From positions 1,926,381 to 1,990,380 of the forward strand of contig NZ_LN555523.1 in the NCBI RefSeq assembly GCF_900015215.1: DNA of 64,000 bases. The letters run 5' to 3'. Below the pieces are notes generated by a model that saw only the letters and a program-made list of their open reading frames with translations, ran no database searches and had not been told where the DNA came from. Positions 45,705 through 55,699 of this stretch are shown piece by piece; position 1 is the first letter of the stretch, and each line of letters begins with the position of its first letter. The stretch is from Romboutsia ilealis. Lineage in GTDB: Bacteria; Bacillota; Clostridia; Peptostreptococcales; Peptostreptococcaceae. The position numbers and the translations under genes are program-made.

Positions 45705-46940
45705 TTACTTTTTCTTTATTCCTATTACTTTACCTTGACTACCTGTGTCTTCTTTTTTATCTAAGTCTACATTAGTCTCGATATCTTCTTCTTTTTTAGA
45801 TTTTTTATTTTCTTTTTTAGGTGATTTTTCCTTATTATTAGCATTATATATCTTTAAAATTTCATCATATATAAGATCTATAGCTTCTGGCTTTCCTATT
45901 TCTTTACTTTTATTAGCCATTTCTAATAATTCTTCTTTATTTCCTAAAAGTCTAGTTACTGCATCATTTAATCTTACATCAGTTAAGTTCTTTTCAAGTA
46001 TAGCAATTCCTGCACCCTGTTTTTCTATACTTTTAGCGTTATACTCTTGATGATTTTCTGCAGTATATGCTTTTGGAATTATTATAGATGGCTTTCCAAG
46101 CGCAGTTATCTCAGCTAATGATATAGCACCTGCACTGCCTATAACTAAATCACTTGCAGCTAGTGCATTCGCCATATCCTCTAAATACGGAACTACTCTT
46201 TGATATGGCTTTAAATGTAAATCTTCTATGCTATTAATAAACTCATTATAATATGACTTTCCAGTAGCAAATATAAAAGCAACATCATCTTTAACCATAT
46301 TTCTAACTACCAACTTCATAGCATCATTTATTTTTCTAGATCCTCCACTACCACCATAACAAAGAACCATTTTTTTATCTTCTGTTATTCCTAAATTTCT
46401 TCTTGCTATAGATTTTCTAGCCACTAATATTTCTTTTCTAACCGGATTTCCTGTAAGTACTAATTTTTCTCTTGTTCCTTCTGGAAATCTTTGATGTGAG
46501 TCTTCAAAGCTAGTTAATACTGTTGTAACCATTTTAGCAAGTATTTTATTAGTAACACCTGGAAAAGAATTTTGCTCATGTACTACAGTTGGAACTTTTC
46601 CCATAGCTGCATTAAATAGTACCGGTCCACTTACATAACCTCCTGTACCGATTACTACATCTGGTTTAAATTTCTTAACTACTTTTCTAGATTGCTCTAA
46701 ACCTTTAAATAACTTAAAAACTCTTTTTACATTATCTAAATCTACTTTTCTTTTAAATCCTTGAACTGTCACTGTTTTTAATTCATATCCATACTTAGGA
46801 ACTATCTCCGACTCTATTCCCTTTTCTGTCCCTACAAATAATATTTCTGCATCTGGATTTTCTTCTTTTATTTTATTTGCGATAGCTATAGCTGGATACA
46901 CATGCCCTCCAGTTCCACCGCCAGATAATAAAACTCTCAT
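45705..46940 (-). CDS. murG: UDP-GlcNAc:lipid I GlcNAc transferase MurG, with lysine-rich tail
   Basis: MurG adds GlcNAc to lipid I to give lipid II on the inner membrane face. The 411 residues have GGGTGGHVYPA (7-17), VIGTGGYVSGPVL, VHEQNSFPGVTNK, and the donor-site block SAGAISLAEITALGKPSI with Glu. Ordinary MurG is about 355-365 residues; here about 50 extra residues, rich in Lys and Glu (KSPKKENKKSKKEEDIETN), follow the enzyme. The tail is not needed for catalysis by homology and may serve membrane or partner contact. It starts 14 nt after spoVE. Confidence 0.96.
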   Translation of the reverse strand: MRVLLSGGGTGGHVYPAIAIANKIKEENPDAEILFVGTEKGIESEIVPKYGYELKTVTVQGFKRKVDLDNVKRVFKLFKGLEQSRKVVKKFKPDVVIGTGGYVSGPVLFNAAMGKVPTVVHEQNSFPGVTNKILAKMVTTVLTSFEDSHQRFPEGTREKLVLTGNPVRKEILVARKSIARRNLGITEDKKMVLCYGGSGGSRKINDAMKLVVRNMVKDDVAFIFATGKSYYNEFINSIEDLHLKPYQRVVPYLEDMANALAASDLVIGSAGAISLAEITALGKPSIIIPKAYTAENHQEYNAKSIEKQGAGIAILEKNLTDVRLNDAVTRLLGNKEELLEMANKSKEIGKPEAIDLIYDEILKIYNANNKEKSPKKENKKSKKEEDIETNVDLDKKEDTGSQGKVIGIKKK

Positions 46941-46954
46941 TTAACCATCTCCTG

Positions 46955-48085
46955 TTAGTTCATTTTGACATATTTTGAAATGTTTAATACTATACCAACA
47001 GCACTCATAAATATAATAAGTGAGGTTCCTCCATAGCTTATAAACGGAAGTGCAACTCCTGTAACTGGCATTGATGAAGTTGCTACCGCTATATTTAATG
47101 CCGCTTGAATTCCTATTTGAGCGCCTATACCAATTACAACCATACATGTAAATATATCTGTACAATTTAATGCTATTCTTACACATCTGTATACTAATAT
47201 GACAAACAACATTATTACTACTGCACATCCTATAAGCCCTAGCTCTTCACCTATTATAGCAAATATAAAATCATTTTGTGGTTCAGGTATGTAAAACCAT
47301 TTTTGTTGACTCTTCCCAAGACCCATTCCAAACAGTCCACCTGATCCTAATGCATAAAGACCTTGTATAACTTGGTATCCATTTCCTAATGGGTCTTGAA
47401 ATGGATCTAAAAATGATAATATACGTTTTAATCTATATTCAGATGTAAGTGCTAAAAGTAAAAATAAACCTACACCACTACCAAACATAGCCATTACAAA
47501 CTTCATACTAAGACCAGCTACAAATATCATAACAAATGTAACTAATATTATAGTTCCTGCCGTAGACATATTTGGTTGAAGCATTATTAAACTGAAAAAT
47601 ATCCCTGGTATTACTAAAATTGGTAATACTCCTTTAGTTAATGACTTCATATTGTCATATCTTTTTTCTATAAGCTTCGCTGTAATTATGATAGTAGCAA
47701 ATTTTGCAATTTCTGCTGGTTGTATAGTAAATGCCCCAAATCCTAACCAGCGCCTTGCACCATTTGCTTTTATACCTAATGGTGTTAATACTAAAAGTAA
47801 TAATATAACTGATACTATTCCTATTACTTTAGCATTTTTCTTCCAAAATCTATAATCTATATTAGATATTATAATCATAGATATAAATCCTAAAATAGCA
47901 TAAATAACATTCCTTTTTAAAAAGTAATAAGAATCATTATGTTTAAATGCAGATTGAACAAAACTTGCACTAAACACCATAATGATACCTATAAATACTA
48001 AAGTCATAGTTGTATAAAATATTACACTATCAAATTCCGTTTTAATACTCTTATCAATTTGTTTTTTTAAAGCTTCTTTTGCCAT
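46955..48085 (-). CDS. spoVE: SEDS glycosyltransferase SpoVE/FtsW
   Basis: SEDS proteins polymerise lipid II together with a partner class B penicillin-binding protein. The 376 residues form about ten membrane helices and carry the family motifs GARRWLGFGAFTIQPAEIAK (split), LQPNMSTAG, and the C-terminal GVALPFISYGGTSLI. Given spoVD in the same operon, this copy is probably the sporulation-cortex enzyme SpoVE, perhaps also serving division; sequence alone cannot separate SpoVE from FtsW. Confidence 0.93.
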   Translation of the reverse strand: MAKEALKKQIDKSIKTEFDSVIFYTTMTLVFIGIIMVFSASFVQSAFKHNDSYYFLKRNVIYAILGFISMIIISNIDYRFWKKNAKVIGIVSVILLLLVLTPLGIKANGARRWLGFGAFTIQPAEIAKFATIIITAKLIEKRYDNMKSLTKGVLPILVIPGIFFSLIMLQPNMSTAGTIILVTFVMIFVAGLSMKFVMAMFGSGVGLFLLLALTSEYRLKRILSFLDPFQDPLGNGYQVIQGLYALGSGGLFGMGLGKSQQKWFYIPEPQNDFIFAIIGEELGLIGCAVVIMLFVILVYRCVRIALNCTDIFTCMVVIGIGAQIGIQAALNIAVATSSMPVTGVALPFISYGGTSLIIFMSAVGIVLNISKYVKMN

Positions 48086-48119
48086 GCTAAAGCTTTCCCT
48101 CCATTCCCTAGATAAGAGG

Positions 48120-49478
48120 TTACCTTAAATTGTTTACATTATCTTTGAAGTCAATACCCCTTACTTCAAAACTTTTATACATATCCCAACTTGCACATGC
48201 AGGCGATAATAAAACTACATCTCCATCTTTTGCAATTTGATAAGAAGCATTTACAGCTTCTTTCATATCTTTTACTATAGTTATATTATCAAATCCTTTA
48301 TTTTGAGCACATTCTTTTATCTTTTGTGCAGTTTCACCTAGTAAAACCAATGCATATACATTTTCTTTTGCAATATCTAAAAATTCATCAAAACTACTTT
48401 GTTTATCCATTCCACCAGCTATTAATACTATTGGTCTATTATAAGATTGAACAGCTTTTATACTTGAATCTGGATTTGTAGCTTTTGAATCATTTACAAA
48501 CATTATTCCATTTAAATTTCTTACAAACTCTTGTCTATGTTCTACCCCAGCAAAAGTTTTTAATACTTTCCTTATAACATCTATATCTATATTAGATACA
48601 TATGCTATTGCTGCAGCTGCCATACAATTTTCTAGATTATGGTCTCCAGGAAGACTAAGTTCATCTTTATTTAAAAGTGTAATTTTTTCATCTATGTTTA
48701 TAATAATATTTTTTTTCTCATCTAAATATATTCCATACTCTAAGCTTTTTTTCCTAGAAAAGAATATTTTTTTAGCTTTTACACTATCTGATAAAGATCT
48801 TACATCTTCATCGTCATAATTTAAGATGCAGAAATCTTTGCTATCTTGATTTTCAAATATTCTAGCTTTAGCTTCTATATAAGCTTTCATAGTATGGTGT
48901 CTATTTAAATGATCCTCTGTAAAATTTAGTATCGCACTTACATGAGGTTTAAATTTATCTATACTTTCAAGTTGAAAACTACTTAATTCTGTAACCAATA
49001 CAGAATTTTCATTAGCAATACCTACTGTATCTATCACAGGATTTCCTATATTTCCAACTATATAAGTATCTCTACTAGCCTTTTTAAATATTTCTCCTAC
49101 TAAAGATGTTGTAGTTGTTTTTCCATTAGTTCCTGTTATTCCTATAAATATAGGATTTTGAGAAAGCCTATAAGCTAATTCTACTTCTCCTATTATCTCT
49201 ATATTTTTAGATTTTAACTTTAATATAAAAGGTAAATCTAATGGTACTCCTGGAGATACAACTGTTATATCTACATCATCTACATTTTCAGGATGATATC
49301 CTAATATATATTCTACATTATTTAAATCTGAAAGCTCATCTAATATATCTTTTAACTTATCTTTATCTTTTATATCATTTACAACTACTTTTGCACCTAA
49401 TCTATTCAAGTGTTTAATTGTAGATACACCAGTTTTTGCTAGACCTACTAATAAAACTTTTTTATTTTTTAGATTCAT
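48120..49478 (-). CDS. murD: UDP-N-acetylmuramoyl-alanine:D-glutamate ligase
   Basis: MurD adds D-glutamate to UDP-MurNAc-L-Ala. The 452 residues show the N-terminal UDP-binding domain (VLLVGLAKTGVS), the ATP loop GITGTNGKTTTTSLV (about 114-128), LSSFQLE, NFTEDHLNRH and the C-terminal domain with FVNDSKATNPDS and LLSPACASWDMYKSFEVRG (split). It lies 17 nt after mraY and 34 nt before spoVE. Confidence 0.97.
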   Translation of the reverse strand: MNLKNKKVLLVGLAKTGVSTIKHLNRLGAKVVVNDIKDKDKLKDILDELSDLNNVEYILGYHPENVDDVDITVVSPGVPLDLPFILKLKSKNIEIIGEVELAYRLSQNPIFIGITGTNGKTTTTSLVGEIFKKASRDTYIVGNIGNPVIDTVGIANENSVLVTELSSFQLESIDKFKPHVSAILNFTEDHLNRHHTMKAYIEAKARIFENQDSKDFCILNYDDEDVRSLSDSVKAKKIFFSRKKSLEYGIYLDEKKNIIINIDEKITLLNKDELSLPGDHNLENCMAAAAIAYVSNIDIDVIRKVLKTFAGVEHRQEFVRNLNGIMFVNDSKATNPDSSIKAVQSYNRPIVLIAGGMDKQSSFDEFLDIAKENVYALVLLGETAQKIKECAQNKGFDNITIVKDMKEAVNASYQIAKDGDVVLLSPACASWDMYKSFEVRGIDFKDNVNNLR

Positions 49479-49494
49479 TGTTTATACCCCCGAA

Positions 49495-50463
49495 TTAGAA
49501 TATTGCTATTATACCTATCCAAGTAAGTATTACAGTTACTATCCAGAATGTAAATACTACCTTAGTTTCAGGCCATCCGCATTGTTCGAAATGATGATGT
49601 ATAGGAGCCATTTTGAATATTCTTTTTCCTGTTAATTTAAATGATGCTACTTGAAGTATAACTGATATAGCTTCTGCAAAGTATATACCACCAACTAATG
49701 GTATTAAAAGTACACTATTTGTTAATATAGCAAAGGCAACAACTGCTCCACCTAAAGCCATTGAACCAGTATCACCCATAAATATTCTTGCAGGATATGC
49801 ATTAAATCCTAAAAATCCTAAACAAGCACCAATAGTAGCTGCTGCTAATACAGCAACTTCTGTGTTTGCAACACCTGAGTAAGATGCAAGTAACATAAAG
49901 AATGTAGATACTATTAATGTTATTCCTGATGCTAATCCATCTAATCCATCTGTTAAGTTAACAGCATTAACCGTTCCAACTATTACAAATACCATTATAG
50001 GAACATATAATGGGCCTAAATTTATTGCTATATCTGTAAATGGTATCATAAGTTGTGGCGCACTTGCAGATGCAGTATATTGATAATTTGCAATATATAA
50101 AGCTAATCCAAATTGCATTACTATCTTTTGCCAAGGTTTAAGTCCTAACGATCTTCTCTTTTTTATTATTATAAAGTCGTCTATAAACCCTATTAATCCA
50201 AATCCGAATATAGATATAAGGCCTATAACCATATCTGGTCCTACTTTACTTCTAGTAAGTCCTGTTATAAGTATAGCTACTATCATTAATATTCCTCCCA
50301 TTGTAGGGGTTCCATTTTTAGCTAAGTGCGTTTTTGGTCCGTCATCTCTCACCGTTTGACCAAATTTAAATTTAGTTAACATAGGTATAAATATTGGACC
50401 TAATATAACTACTATTAGAAACGAAAACAATGCTGTGTAAGTAAGTTCTGTTATTCCTAACAT
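49495..50463 (-). CDS. mraY: Phospho-MurNAc-pentapeptide translocase
   Basis: MraY transfers phospho-MurNAc-pentapeptide to undecaprenyl phosphate to form lipid I. The 322-residue membrane protein has the catalytic aspartates in GFIDDF, the NLTDGLDGLASG motif, FMGDTGSMALGG and the HHHFE loop of MraY (APIHHHFEQCGWPE). It lies between murF and murD. Confidence 0.97.
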   Translation of the reverse strand: MLGITELTYTALFSFLIVVILGPIFIPMLTKFKFGQTVRDDGPKTHLAKNGTPTMGGILMIVAILITGLTRSKVGPDMVIGLISIFGFGLIGFIDDFIIIKKRRSLGLKPWQKIVMQFGLALYIANYQYTASASAPQLMIPFTDIAINLGPLYVPIMVFVIVGTVNAVNLTDGLDGLASGITLIVSTFFMLLASYSGVANTEVAVLAAATIGACLGFLGFNAYPARIFMGDTGSMALGGAVVAFAILTNSVLLIPLVGGIYFAEAISVILQVASFKLTGKRIFKMAPIHHHFEQCGWPETKVVFTFWIVTVILTWIGIIAIF

Positions 50464-50504
50464 AATATATATCTCCTCTCCCTTGCTGGCTATTTCTTTT
50501 GTGA

Positions 50505-51878
50505 TTATTTATTAAGATATTCTACTATTTTTTCTAATTCCATACCTCTAGATGCTTTTACTAAAACTACATCATCTTTGTTTACAAGTTCATCTATCTT
50601 CTCTATAGCTTCTTCTTTTGTATTAAAATGATGTATGTTATTTTTATTAAATCCTAGAGAATTAGCTTCTTCGCAAATAAATTTTGAATCTTTTCCTATA
50701 GCTATTAATACATCTGTATTATCTATAGCACATTTTCCTACTAAACGGTGTCCATATTCAGTATGTTCACCCATTTCAAACATGTCTCCAAGTATAGCTA
50801 CTTTTCTATTTTTGTATCTTCCAAGTATTTTTAAAGCAGCTTCCATAGAGTCAGGGCTTGCATTATATGCATCATTAATTATTGTCATCTTATCATTTTT
50901 TATTACATCTAATCTCATTTTAGTTGCTTTAAAGTTTCTTAATCCACTTTTTATATCTTCTAAAGATATATTTAATTCTTTCCCTACTAATATAGCTGCC
51001 ATTGCATTATATATATTGTGTTCTCCTACTGTAGGTATAAATATTTCTTCTTTTTTACCATCTATATAACAGACAAAAGTTAAATCTTCTTCGTTCATTA
51101 CGTAACTTTCGCAGTATATATCATTATCTTTATTAAATCCAAATGTTTTTAATTTATAATTAAGATGTTTTCCCTTTAAAGTTCCTAAAAATTTGTCGTC
51201 TCCGTTAACAACTAAAGTGTTAGACTCATTAAAGTTAGTTGCGATTTCCATTTTAGCTTGCAGTATCCCTTCCTGAGATCCTAAATTTTCAATGTGCGAT
51301 AAACCTATATTAGATATAACTCCTATTTTAGGGTTTACTATATTTGCTAAATATTCTATTTCTTTAAAGTGTGACATACCCATTTCTATAACTGCACACT
51401 CATAAAATTCGTCTAAATTAAATAAAGTTAAAGGAACTCCAAAATGATTATTTAAATTACCTTGATTCTTTAGTGTATTAAATCTTGAAGAAACTGTAGC
51501 ATATATCATATCCCTTGTTGTTGTTTTTCCTACACTACCTGTTACTCCTATATATGGTATATCAAATTTTTCTTTATAATATTTAGCAATATCACCTAAT
51601 GCTATTTGAGTATCTTTTACTTCTATTAAATTTATATCCGAACTATTTAATTTTATGCTACTACTTGCATTTTTTATGAATGTTTTACACCCATTTTCAT
51701 ATGCCGATTGCATAAACTGATGACCGTCTAAGTTTTCTCCTATTACAGCGACAAATACATTATCTTTATCTGCTTTTCTACTATCTATAACTACATCATT
51801 TATAGTGTCACTTTCATTTCCAATTACTAATTTTCCTTTTGTAGCAATTGCTAGTTCTGATATTGTTAGACTATTCAT
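50505..51878 (-). CDS. murF: UDP-MurNAc-tripeptide:D-Ala-D-Ala ligase
   Basis: MurF adds D-Ala-D-Ala to complete the UDP-MurNAc pentapeptide. The 457 residues include the ATP loop GVTGSVGKTTTRD, EMGMSHFKEIEYL, NIGLSHIENLGS and INDAYNASPDSM. I start at the ATG at 51878, seven nt after AAGGAGG; the in-frame TTG two codons upstream is only 1 nt from that site. A terminator and a gap of about 155 nt separate it from spoVD. Confidence 0.96.
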   Translation of the reverse strand: MNSLTISELAIATKGKLVIGNESDTINDVVIDSRKADKDNVFVAVIGENLDGHQFMQSAYENGCKTFIKNASSSIKLNSSDINLIEVKDTQIALGDIAKYYKEKFDIPYIGVTGSVGKTTTRDMIYATVSSRFNTLKNQGNLNNHFGVPLTLFNLDEFYECAVIEMGMSHFKEIEYLANIVNPKIGVISNIGLSHIENLGSQEGILQAKMEIATNFNESNTLVVNGDDKFLGTLKGKHLNYKLKTFGFNKDNDIYCESYVMNEEDLTFVCYIDGKKEEIFIPTVGEHNIYNAMAAILVGKELNISLEDIKSGLRNFKATKMRLDVIKNDKMTIINDAYNASPDSMEAALKILGRYKNRKVAILGDMFEMGEHTEYGHRLVGKCAIDNTDVLIAIGKDSKFICEEANSLGFNKNNIHHFNTKEEAIEKIDELVNKDDVVLVKASRGMELEKIVEYLNK

Positions 51879-51924
51879 ACTCAATCCTCCTTATATTTTA
51901 ATTTCTAACTATATTTATCTTAAT

Positions 51925-51956
51925 AAAAGGCAATGTATAAATTTATATACATTGCC
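51925..51956 (-). terminator. Terminator of spoVD
   Basis: GGCAATGTATA paired with TATACATTGCC, with TTTTATT following on the minus strand, between spoVD and murF. Confidence 0.8.
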
Positions 51957-52033
51957 CCCTTTGTAAATATCAACTTAATAATTATATACTATATTTATAG
52001 ATTTTTGAAGGTATTTCTAACTATATGTTACTT

Positions 52034-54013
52034 TTAATTATCAAAATATAACGTTATACTTGAGTTTTCATCTACTTTAACTCCTGGCTTAGGGAACATA
52101 TCTACTACTTTTGAACCTTCTGAAATTTCTATATCTGGATCTAAATTAGCTTTTAGATTACTTTCCTCTAATATTTTAACTGCATCTTCTATAGCTAAAT
52201 TTCTTATATCTGGAACTACTACTTGATTTTTTTGTAACTCTTTCTTTTCTTCTTCAGTGTATACTGGTTCTACACCTAAATATGGTAACACATCATTCAT
52301 TATCTCTTTAATTATAGGACCTGCTGTTGTACTACCAAATGCACTTACACCAGTTGGTTCATCTACTATTGCAAGAACTACTATTTGAGGATCATCTGTT
52401 GGTGCTATTCCCATAAATGAACATATGTATTTACCTTGAGCATATTTACCATCTACAACTTTTTGAGCAGTACCAGTTTTTCCACCTATTCTATATCCTG
52501 GTATGTAAGCAGAATGACCTCCTCCTTGACTAACAACTGACTCCGCTATTTTCATAATTCTATCAGCTGTATCTTCTGAAACTACCTGTCTTATCATTTT
52601 AGGTTCAATTTCTTCTATTATATTCCCCTTATTATCAGTGTATCCTTTTACAACTCTCGGTTGCATCATTTTACCATCGTTTGCTAATGTAGAAATTGCT
52701 CTTATAAGTTGCATCGGTGTTACCGATATAGATTGACCAAAAGACATTGTTGCAAGTTCTACTGGTCCAACATTTTTTTCATTGTAAACTATTCCTTTAG
52801 CTTCTCCAGGTAAATCTATCCCTGTTTTTTCCATAAAGCCAAAAGCTTCTACATAATCATACATCTTAGCTACCCCTAATCTTTCTGCTATAGTCATAAA
52901 TACAGGGTTACAAGAGTTTTGAACACCTTCAGCAAATGTTTGCTCACCATGAGGTCTATAATGTCTCCAACATTTTATTTTTCTTCCACCTATTGTTAAA
53001 CTTCCAGTACAAGTAAATTTATCACTTTCTTTAACAACACCTTCCTCAACTCCTGCTGATGATGTTATTAATTTAAAAGTAGAACCTGGCTCATATGTAT
53101 CACTTACAGCAGGATTTCTCCACATTTTATAATATCCATTAATTTTATCTTTCTCATCATATTTATCTAATTCTTCTTCATAATATGGATATATCGGAGT
53201 TCTCGAATCATTTGGATCATAATCCGGCTTTGATGCCATAGATAATATATCACCTGTTTTAGGATCCATAGATATAACAGTTACTCTTTTAGCATTATTA
53301 ATTTCATATGCTTTCTGAGCAGCATTTTCAGTATAATGTTGTATTACTTCATCAATAGTTAATACTAAACCATTCCCTTGTACTGGTTCATAGTATTGTT
53401 CTAAACCTTGTGGTATCTCTCTACCTGATGCATCCGTACTTACAATAAGCTTTCCTGCTGTTCCCTTTAATCGCTTATTATATTGCATCTCCACTCCAGC
53501 TATACCTTCAGAATCAGCTGATGTATGACCTAAAACATACGCCGCAAAGTTTCCATATGGATAATATCTTTGATTATCTTCAGCTACCCATATACCAGAT
53601 ATTTTAGCCTCTCTTATTTTGCTTGCTGTTTCATCATCTATCCATCTTTGTACTTTTACTAGCGCTGTATTCTTTTTTGATACTGATTTATATACATCAT
53701 CATACTCTTTTCCTAGTATTTCAGCTAATTGCTTTGCTGCAGCTTCTTTATCTTTTACTTCTACTGGCTTGCACCATACTGTATATTTTGTAACACTTAC
53801 AGCTATCTCTTTCATATTTCTATCATATATGGTTCCTCTTTTAGGTTCTATCGGTATTTCCCTTGTCTGTTGATCAATAGCCCTAGTACTTAACCAATCC
53901 CCTTTTATAATTTGAAGATATCCGGTTCTAAATGTAAGCGCTAAAAATAAAACACACGCCAATATAAGAATAATCACTAATCTTTTTTTACTCATTAGTT
54001 TTATCTTTTTCAA
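52034..54013 (-). CDS. spoVD: Class B penicillin-binding protein SpoVD/FtsI with one PASTA domain
   Basis: A peptidoglycan transpeptidase that works with the SEDS protein encoded downstream. The 659 residues have one N-terminal helix (about 12-28), the PBP dimerisation domain (RRGTIYDRN-type block PKRGTIYDRNMKEIAVS), and the transpeptidase with Ser311 in STFK, SCN at 367-369 and KTG at 512-514. One PASTA domain (about 598-659) ends the protein. The start seems to be TTG at 54013, 6 nt after GGGGGG; an ATG six codons later is too far from that site. SpoVD is needed for cortex in spore formers, while the PASTA tail also occurs in division PBPs. Confidence 0.94.
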   Translation of the reverse strand: MKKIKLMSKKRLVIILILACVLFLALTFRTGYLQIIKGDWLSTRAIDQQTREIPIEPKRGTIYDRNMKEIAVSVTKYTVWCKPVEVKDKEAAAKQLAEILGKEYDDVYKSVSKKNTALVKVQRWIDDETASKIREAKISGIWVAEDNQRYYPYGNFAAYVLGHTSADSEGIAGVEMQYNKRLKGTAGKLIVSTDASGREIPQGLEQYYEPVQGNGLVLTIDEVIQHYTENAAQKAYEINNAKRVTVISMDPKTGDILSMASKPDYDPNDSRTPIYPYYEEELDKYDEKDKINGYYKMWRNPAVSDTYEPGSTFKLITSSAGVEEGVVKESDKFTCTGSLTIGGRKIKCWRHYRPHGEQTFAEGVQNSCNPVFMTIAERLGVAKMYDYVEAFGFMEKTGIDLPGEAKGIVYNEKNVGPVELATMSFGQSISVTPMQLIRAISTLANDGKMMQPRVVKGYTDNKGNIIEEIEPKMIRQVVSEDTADRIMKIAESVVSQGGGHSAYIPGYRIGGKTGTAQKVVDGKYAQGKYICSFMGIAPTDDPQIVVLAIVDEPTGVSAFGSTTAGPIIKEIMNDVLPYLGVEPVYTEEEKKELQKNQVVVPDIRNLAIEDAVKILEESNLKANLDPDIEISEGSKVVDMFPKPGVKVDENSSITLYFDN

Positions 54014-54026
54014 GTGTAGCCCCCCT

Positions 54027-54392
54027 TTAACTATCTACTTCGATATATCTTATTTGATTTTGCTTAGGATAGTCCATATTAAGTTCTTCTTTTGCTCTTT
54101 CTTCTATTTCTCTTATAGAAGTATTCGTCTCTACTTTTGCCTTTAACTCCTCTAGTCTTATTTCCTCTTGTTTAAGTTCTTTTTTTAAGTAATGGATATC
54201 ATATTTAAGATTTCCTATGATTGAATGTCCACATATATTAATGATAATCATTAAGAAACAAACTAAAAATAATCCAAACCTTCTTATTACTTTTTTTATT
54301 TTTCTGCCTTGTCTCTTTTTATGTTTATTCTTCTTTTCTTTTTTATATTCATTTATGTTTTTAACTTTATCATTTTTAATCTTCTTTTTCAT
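54027..54392 (-). CDS. ftsL: Cell division protein FtsL-like (septum formation initiator family)
   Basis: A 121-residue bitopic membrane protein with a very basic cytoplasmic part (residues 1-38, mostly Lys, Arg and Asn), a membrane helix (about 39-58) and an external coiled coil (LKKELKQEEIRLEELKAKV) ending in a RAKEELNMDYPKQNQIRYIE segment typical of FtsL/DivIC. Its position between rsmH and spoVD is the standard place of ftsL in the dcw cluster. Paralogy between FtsL and DivIC makes the exact name less certain than the family. Confidence 0.87.
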   Translation of the reverse strand: MKKKIKNDKVKNINEYKKEKKNKHKKRQGRKIKKVIRRFGLFLVCFLMIIINICGHSIIGNLKYDIHYLKKELKQEEIRLEELKAKVETNTSIREIEERAKEELNMDYPKQNQIRYIEVDS

Positions 54393-54706
54393 CTATCCAC
54401 CTCTATATACTCTAATTAGTTATATATTTGTGATAAATATTCAATGTCCCTTTTAAAAGTTATAGAAAAATTAACACATAATATCTTATTAATATTTAAA
54501 ATTTTTAAACAATATATTAATTCATGTTATATATTGAATTTTATTGTAAAATTTATTTTATATAAACCACATGTCATTGAAATATTTAGTATCACCAACG
54601 ATATCTTCGCACTCCAACTTCGAATAAATACATTATTTAAAACTAACTTTATTTAAATCTCTGTGTGTAACAACTAAACATTATGCTATAACTTTTCCTT
54701 ACATAC
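54393..54706. other. Intergenic region between rsmH and ftsL
   Basis: About 310 nt with no supported gene. Upstream of ftsL the minus strand has GAATATT, which fits a SigE -35 element, but no matching -10 sequence at the right distance, so I do not call a promoter. Confidence 0.5.
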
Positions 54707-54753
54707 AAAAAGGATTATGTAAAATAATTCAATTACTTTACATAATCCTTTTT
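54707..54753 (-). terminator. Terminator of the lgt-rsmH operon
   Basis: A 17-bp stem (AAAAAGGATTATGTAAA with TTTACATAATCCTTTTT) after the rsmH stop codon. It separates rsmH from ftsL and spoVD, which must therefore have their own promoter. Confidence 0.88.
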
Positions 54754-54762
54754 AATCTACTA

Positions 54763-55698
54763 TTATATCCTCTCCACTACTCTTAATTTAGCACTTCTCG
54801 ATCTTGGATTTTCCTCTATTTCTTCTTTACTTGGAAGTATTGGCTTTCTAGTTATAACTTTTACTAGTGATTCTTTATCACACTGGCATATAGGTAAATG
54901 TGATGGACATACACAATCTAGTGCTAAGTCTCTAAATTCATTTTTTACTATTCTATCTTCTAATGAATGGAAAGTTATTATACAAACTCTCCCTCCTTCA
55001 TTCATTATAGAAACAGCATCATCTATCATCTTAGTTATTACTCCAAGTTCATTGTTAACCTCTATTCTTATAGCTTGGAAAGTCCTTTTTGCAGGATGTG
55101 GACCATCTATTCTTGCCTTTTTAGGTATTGCTTTTTTTATAACTTCTACAAGTTCTCCTGTAGTTTCAATTGGTTTTTCTTCTCTTTCCTCTACTATAAA
55201 TTTAGCTATACGTTTAGCCCAGTTATCTTCACCATAATCCTTTATTATTTTAGCTAATTCTTCTTCACTATAAGTATTGACAACATCATATGCCGAGAAA
55301 TCACATCTTATATCCATTCTCATATCAAGTGGAGCATCTTGCATATATGAAAATCCTCTATCCGCTTCATCTAATTGATGAGATGATACACCTAAGTCAG
55401 CAAGTACTCCATCTATTTTATGAACTCCTATTTTTGCTAGCTCTTCCTTTATATTTTCAAAATTGCTATGAACAAATCTAACTCTATCACTATATTCACT
55501 TAATCTTTCTTTTGCAGTAGCTATAGCATTTTTATCTTGATCAAATCCTATAAATAGACCCTTATCAGATAATCTTTTAACTATCTCTTTAGAGTGTCCT
55601 GCTCCTCCCATAGTACAATCTACATATACTCCGTCAGGCTTTATATTTAAGTTCTCTATGCACTCATTTAAGAGTACGGACACGTGATGAAATTCCAT
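54763..55698 (-). CDS. rsmH: 16S rRNA (cytosine-1402-N4)-methyltransferase RsmH (MraW)
   Basis: RsmH methylates N4 of C1402 in the 16S rRNA P-site. The 311 residues from [12 protein letters not shown] have the SAM site [10 protein letters not shown] (26-35), [30 protein letters not shown] and [10 protein letters not shown]. The frame is open 23 codons further upstream, but AAGGAGAG lies just before the ATG at 55698, inside the end of lgt. It starts 1 nt after the lgt stop codon; mraZ, its usual upstream neighbour, is absent. Confidence 0.96.
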   Translation of the reverse strand: MEFHHVSVLLNECIENLNIKPDGVYVDCTMGGAGHSKEIVKRLSDKGLFIGFDQDKNAIATAKERLSEYSDRVRFVHSNFENIKEELAKIGVHKIDGVLADLGVSSHQLDEADRGFSYMQDAPLDMRMDIRCDFSAYDVVNTYSEEELAKIIKDYGEDNWAKRIAKFIVEEREEKPIETTGELVEVIKKAIPKKARIDGPHPAKRTFQAIRIEVNNELGVITKMIDDAVSIMNEGGRVCIITFHSLEDRIVKNEFRDLALDCVCPSHLPICQCDKESLVKVITRKPILPSKEEIEENPRSRSAKLRVVERI

Positions 55699-55699
55699 T

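Noticed and set aside
46941..47228. 95-codon minus-strand frame rich in Cys, Ser and Tyr
   Set aside because: It is an out-of-frame shadow of spoVE, whose own frame is intact across the region.
54393..54450. SigE promoter for ftsL-spoVD
   Set aside because: GAATATT fits the -35 consensus, but there is no acceptable -10 element at the right distance.
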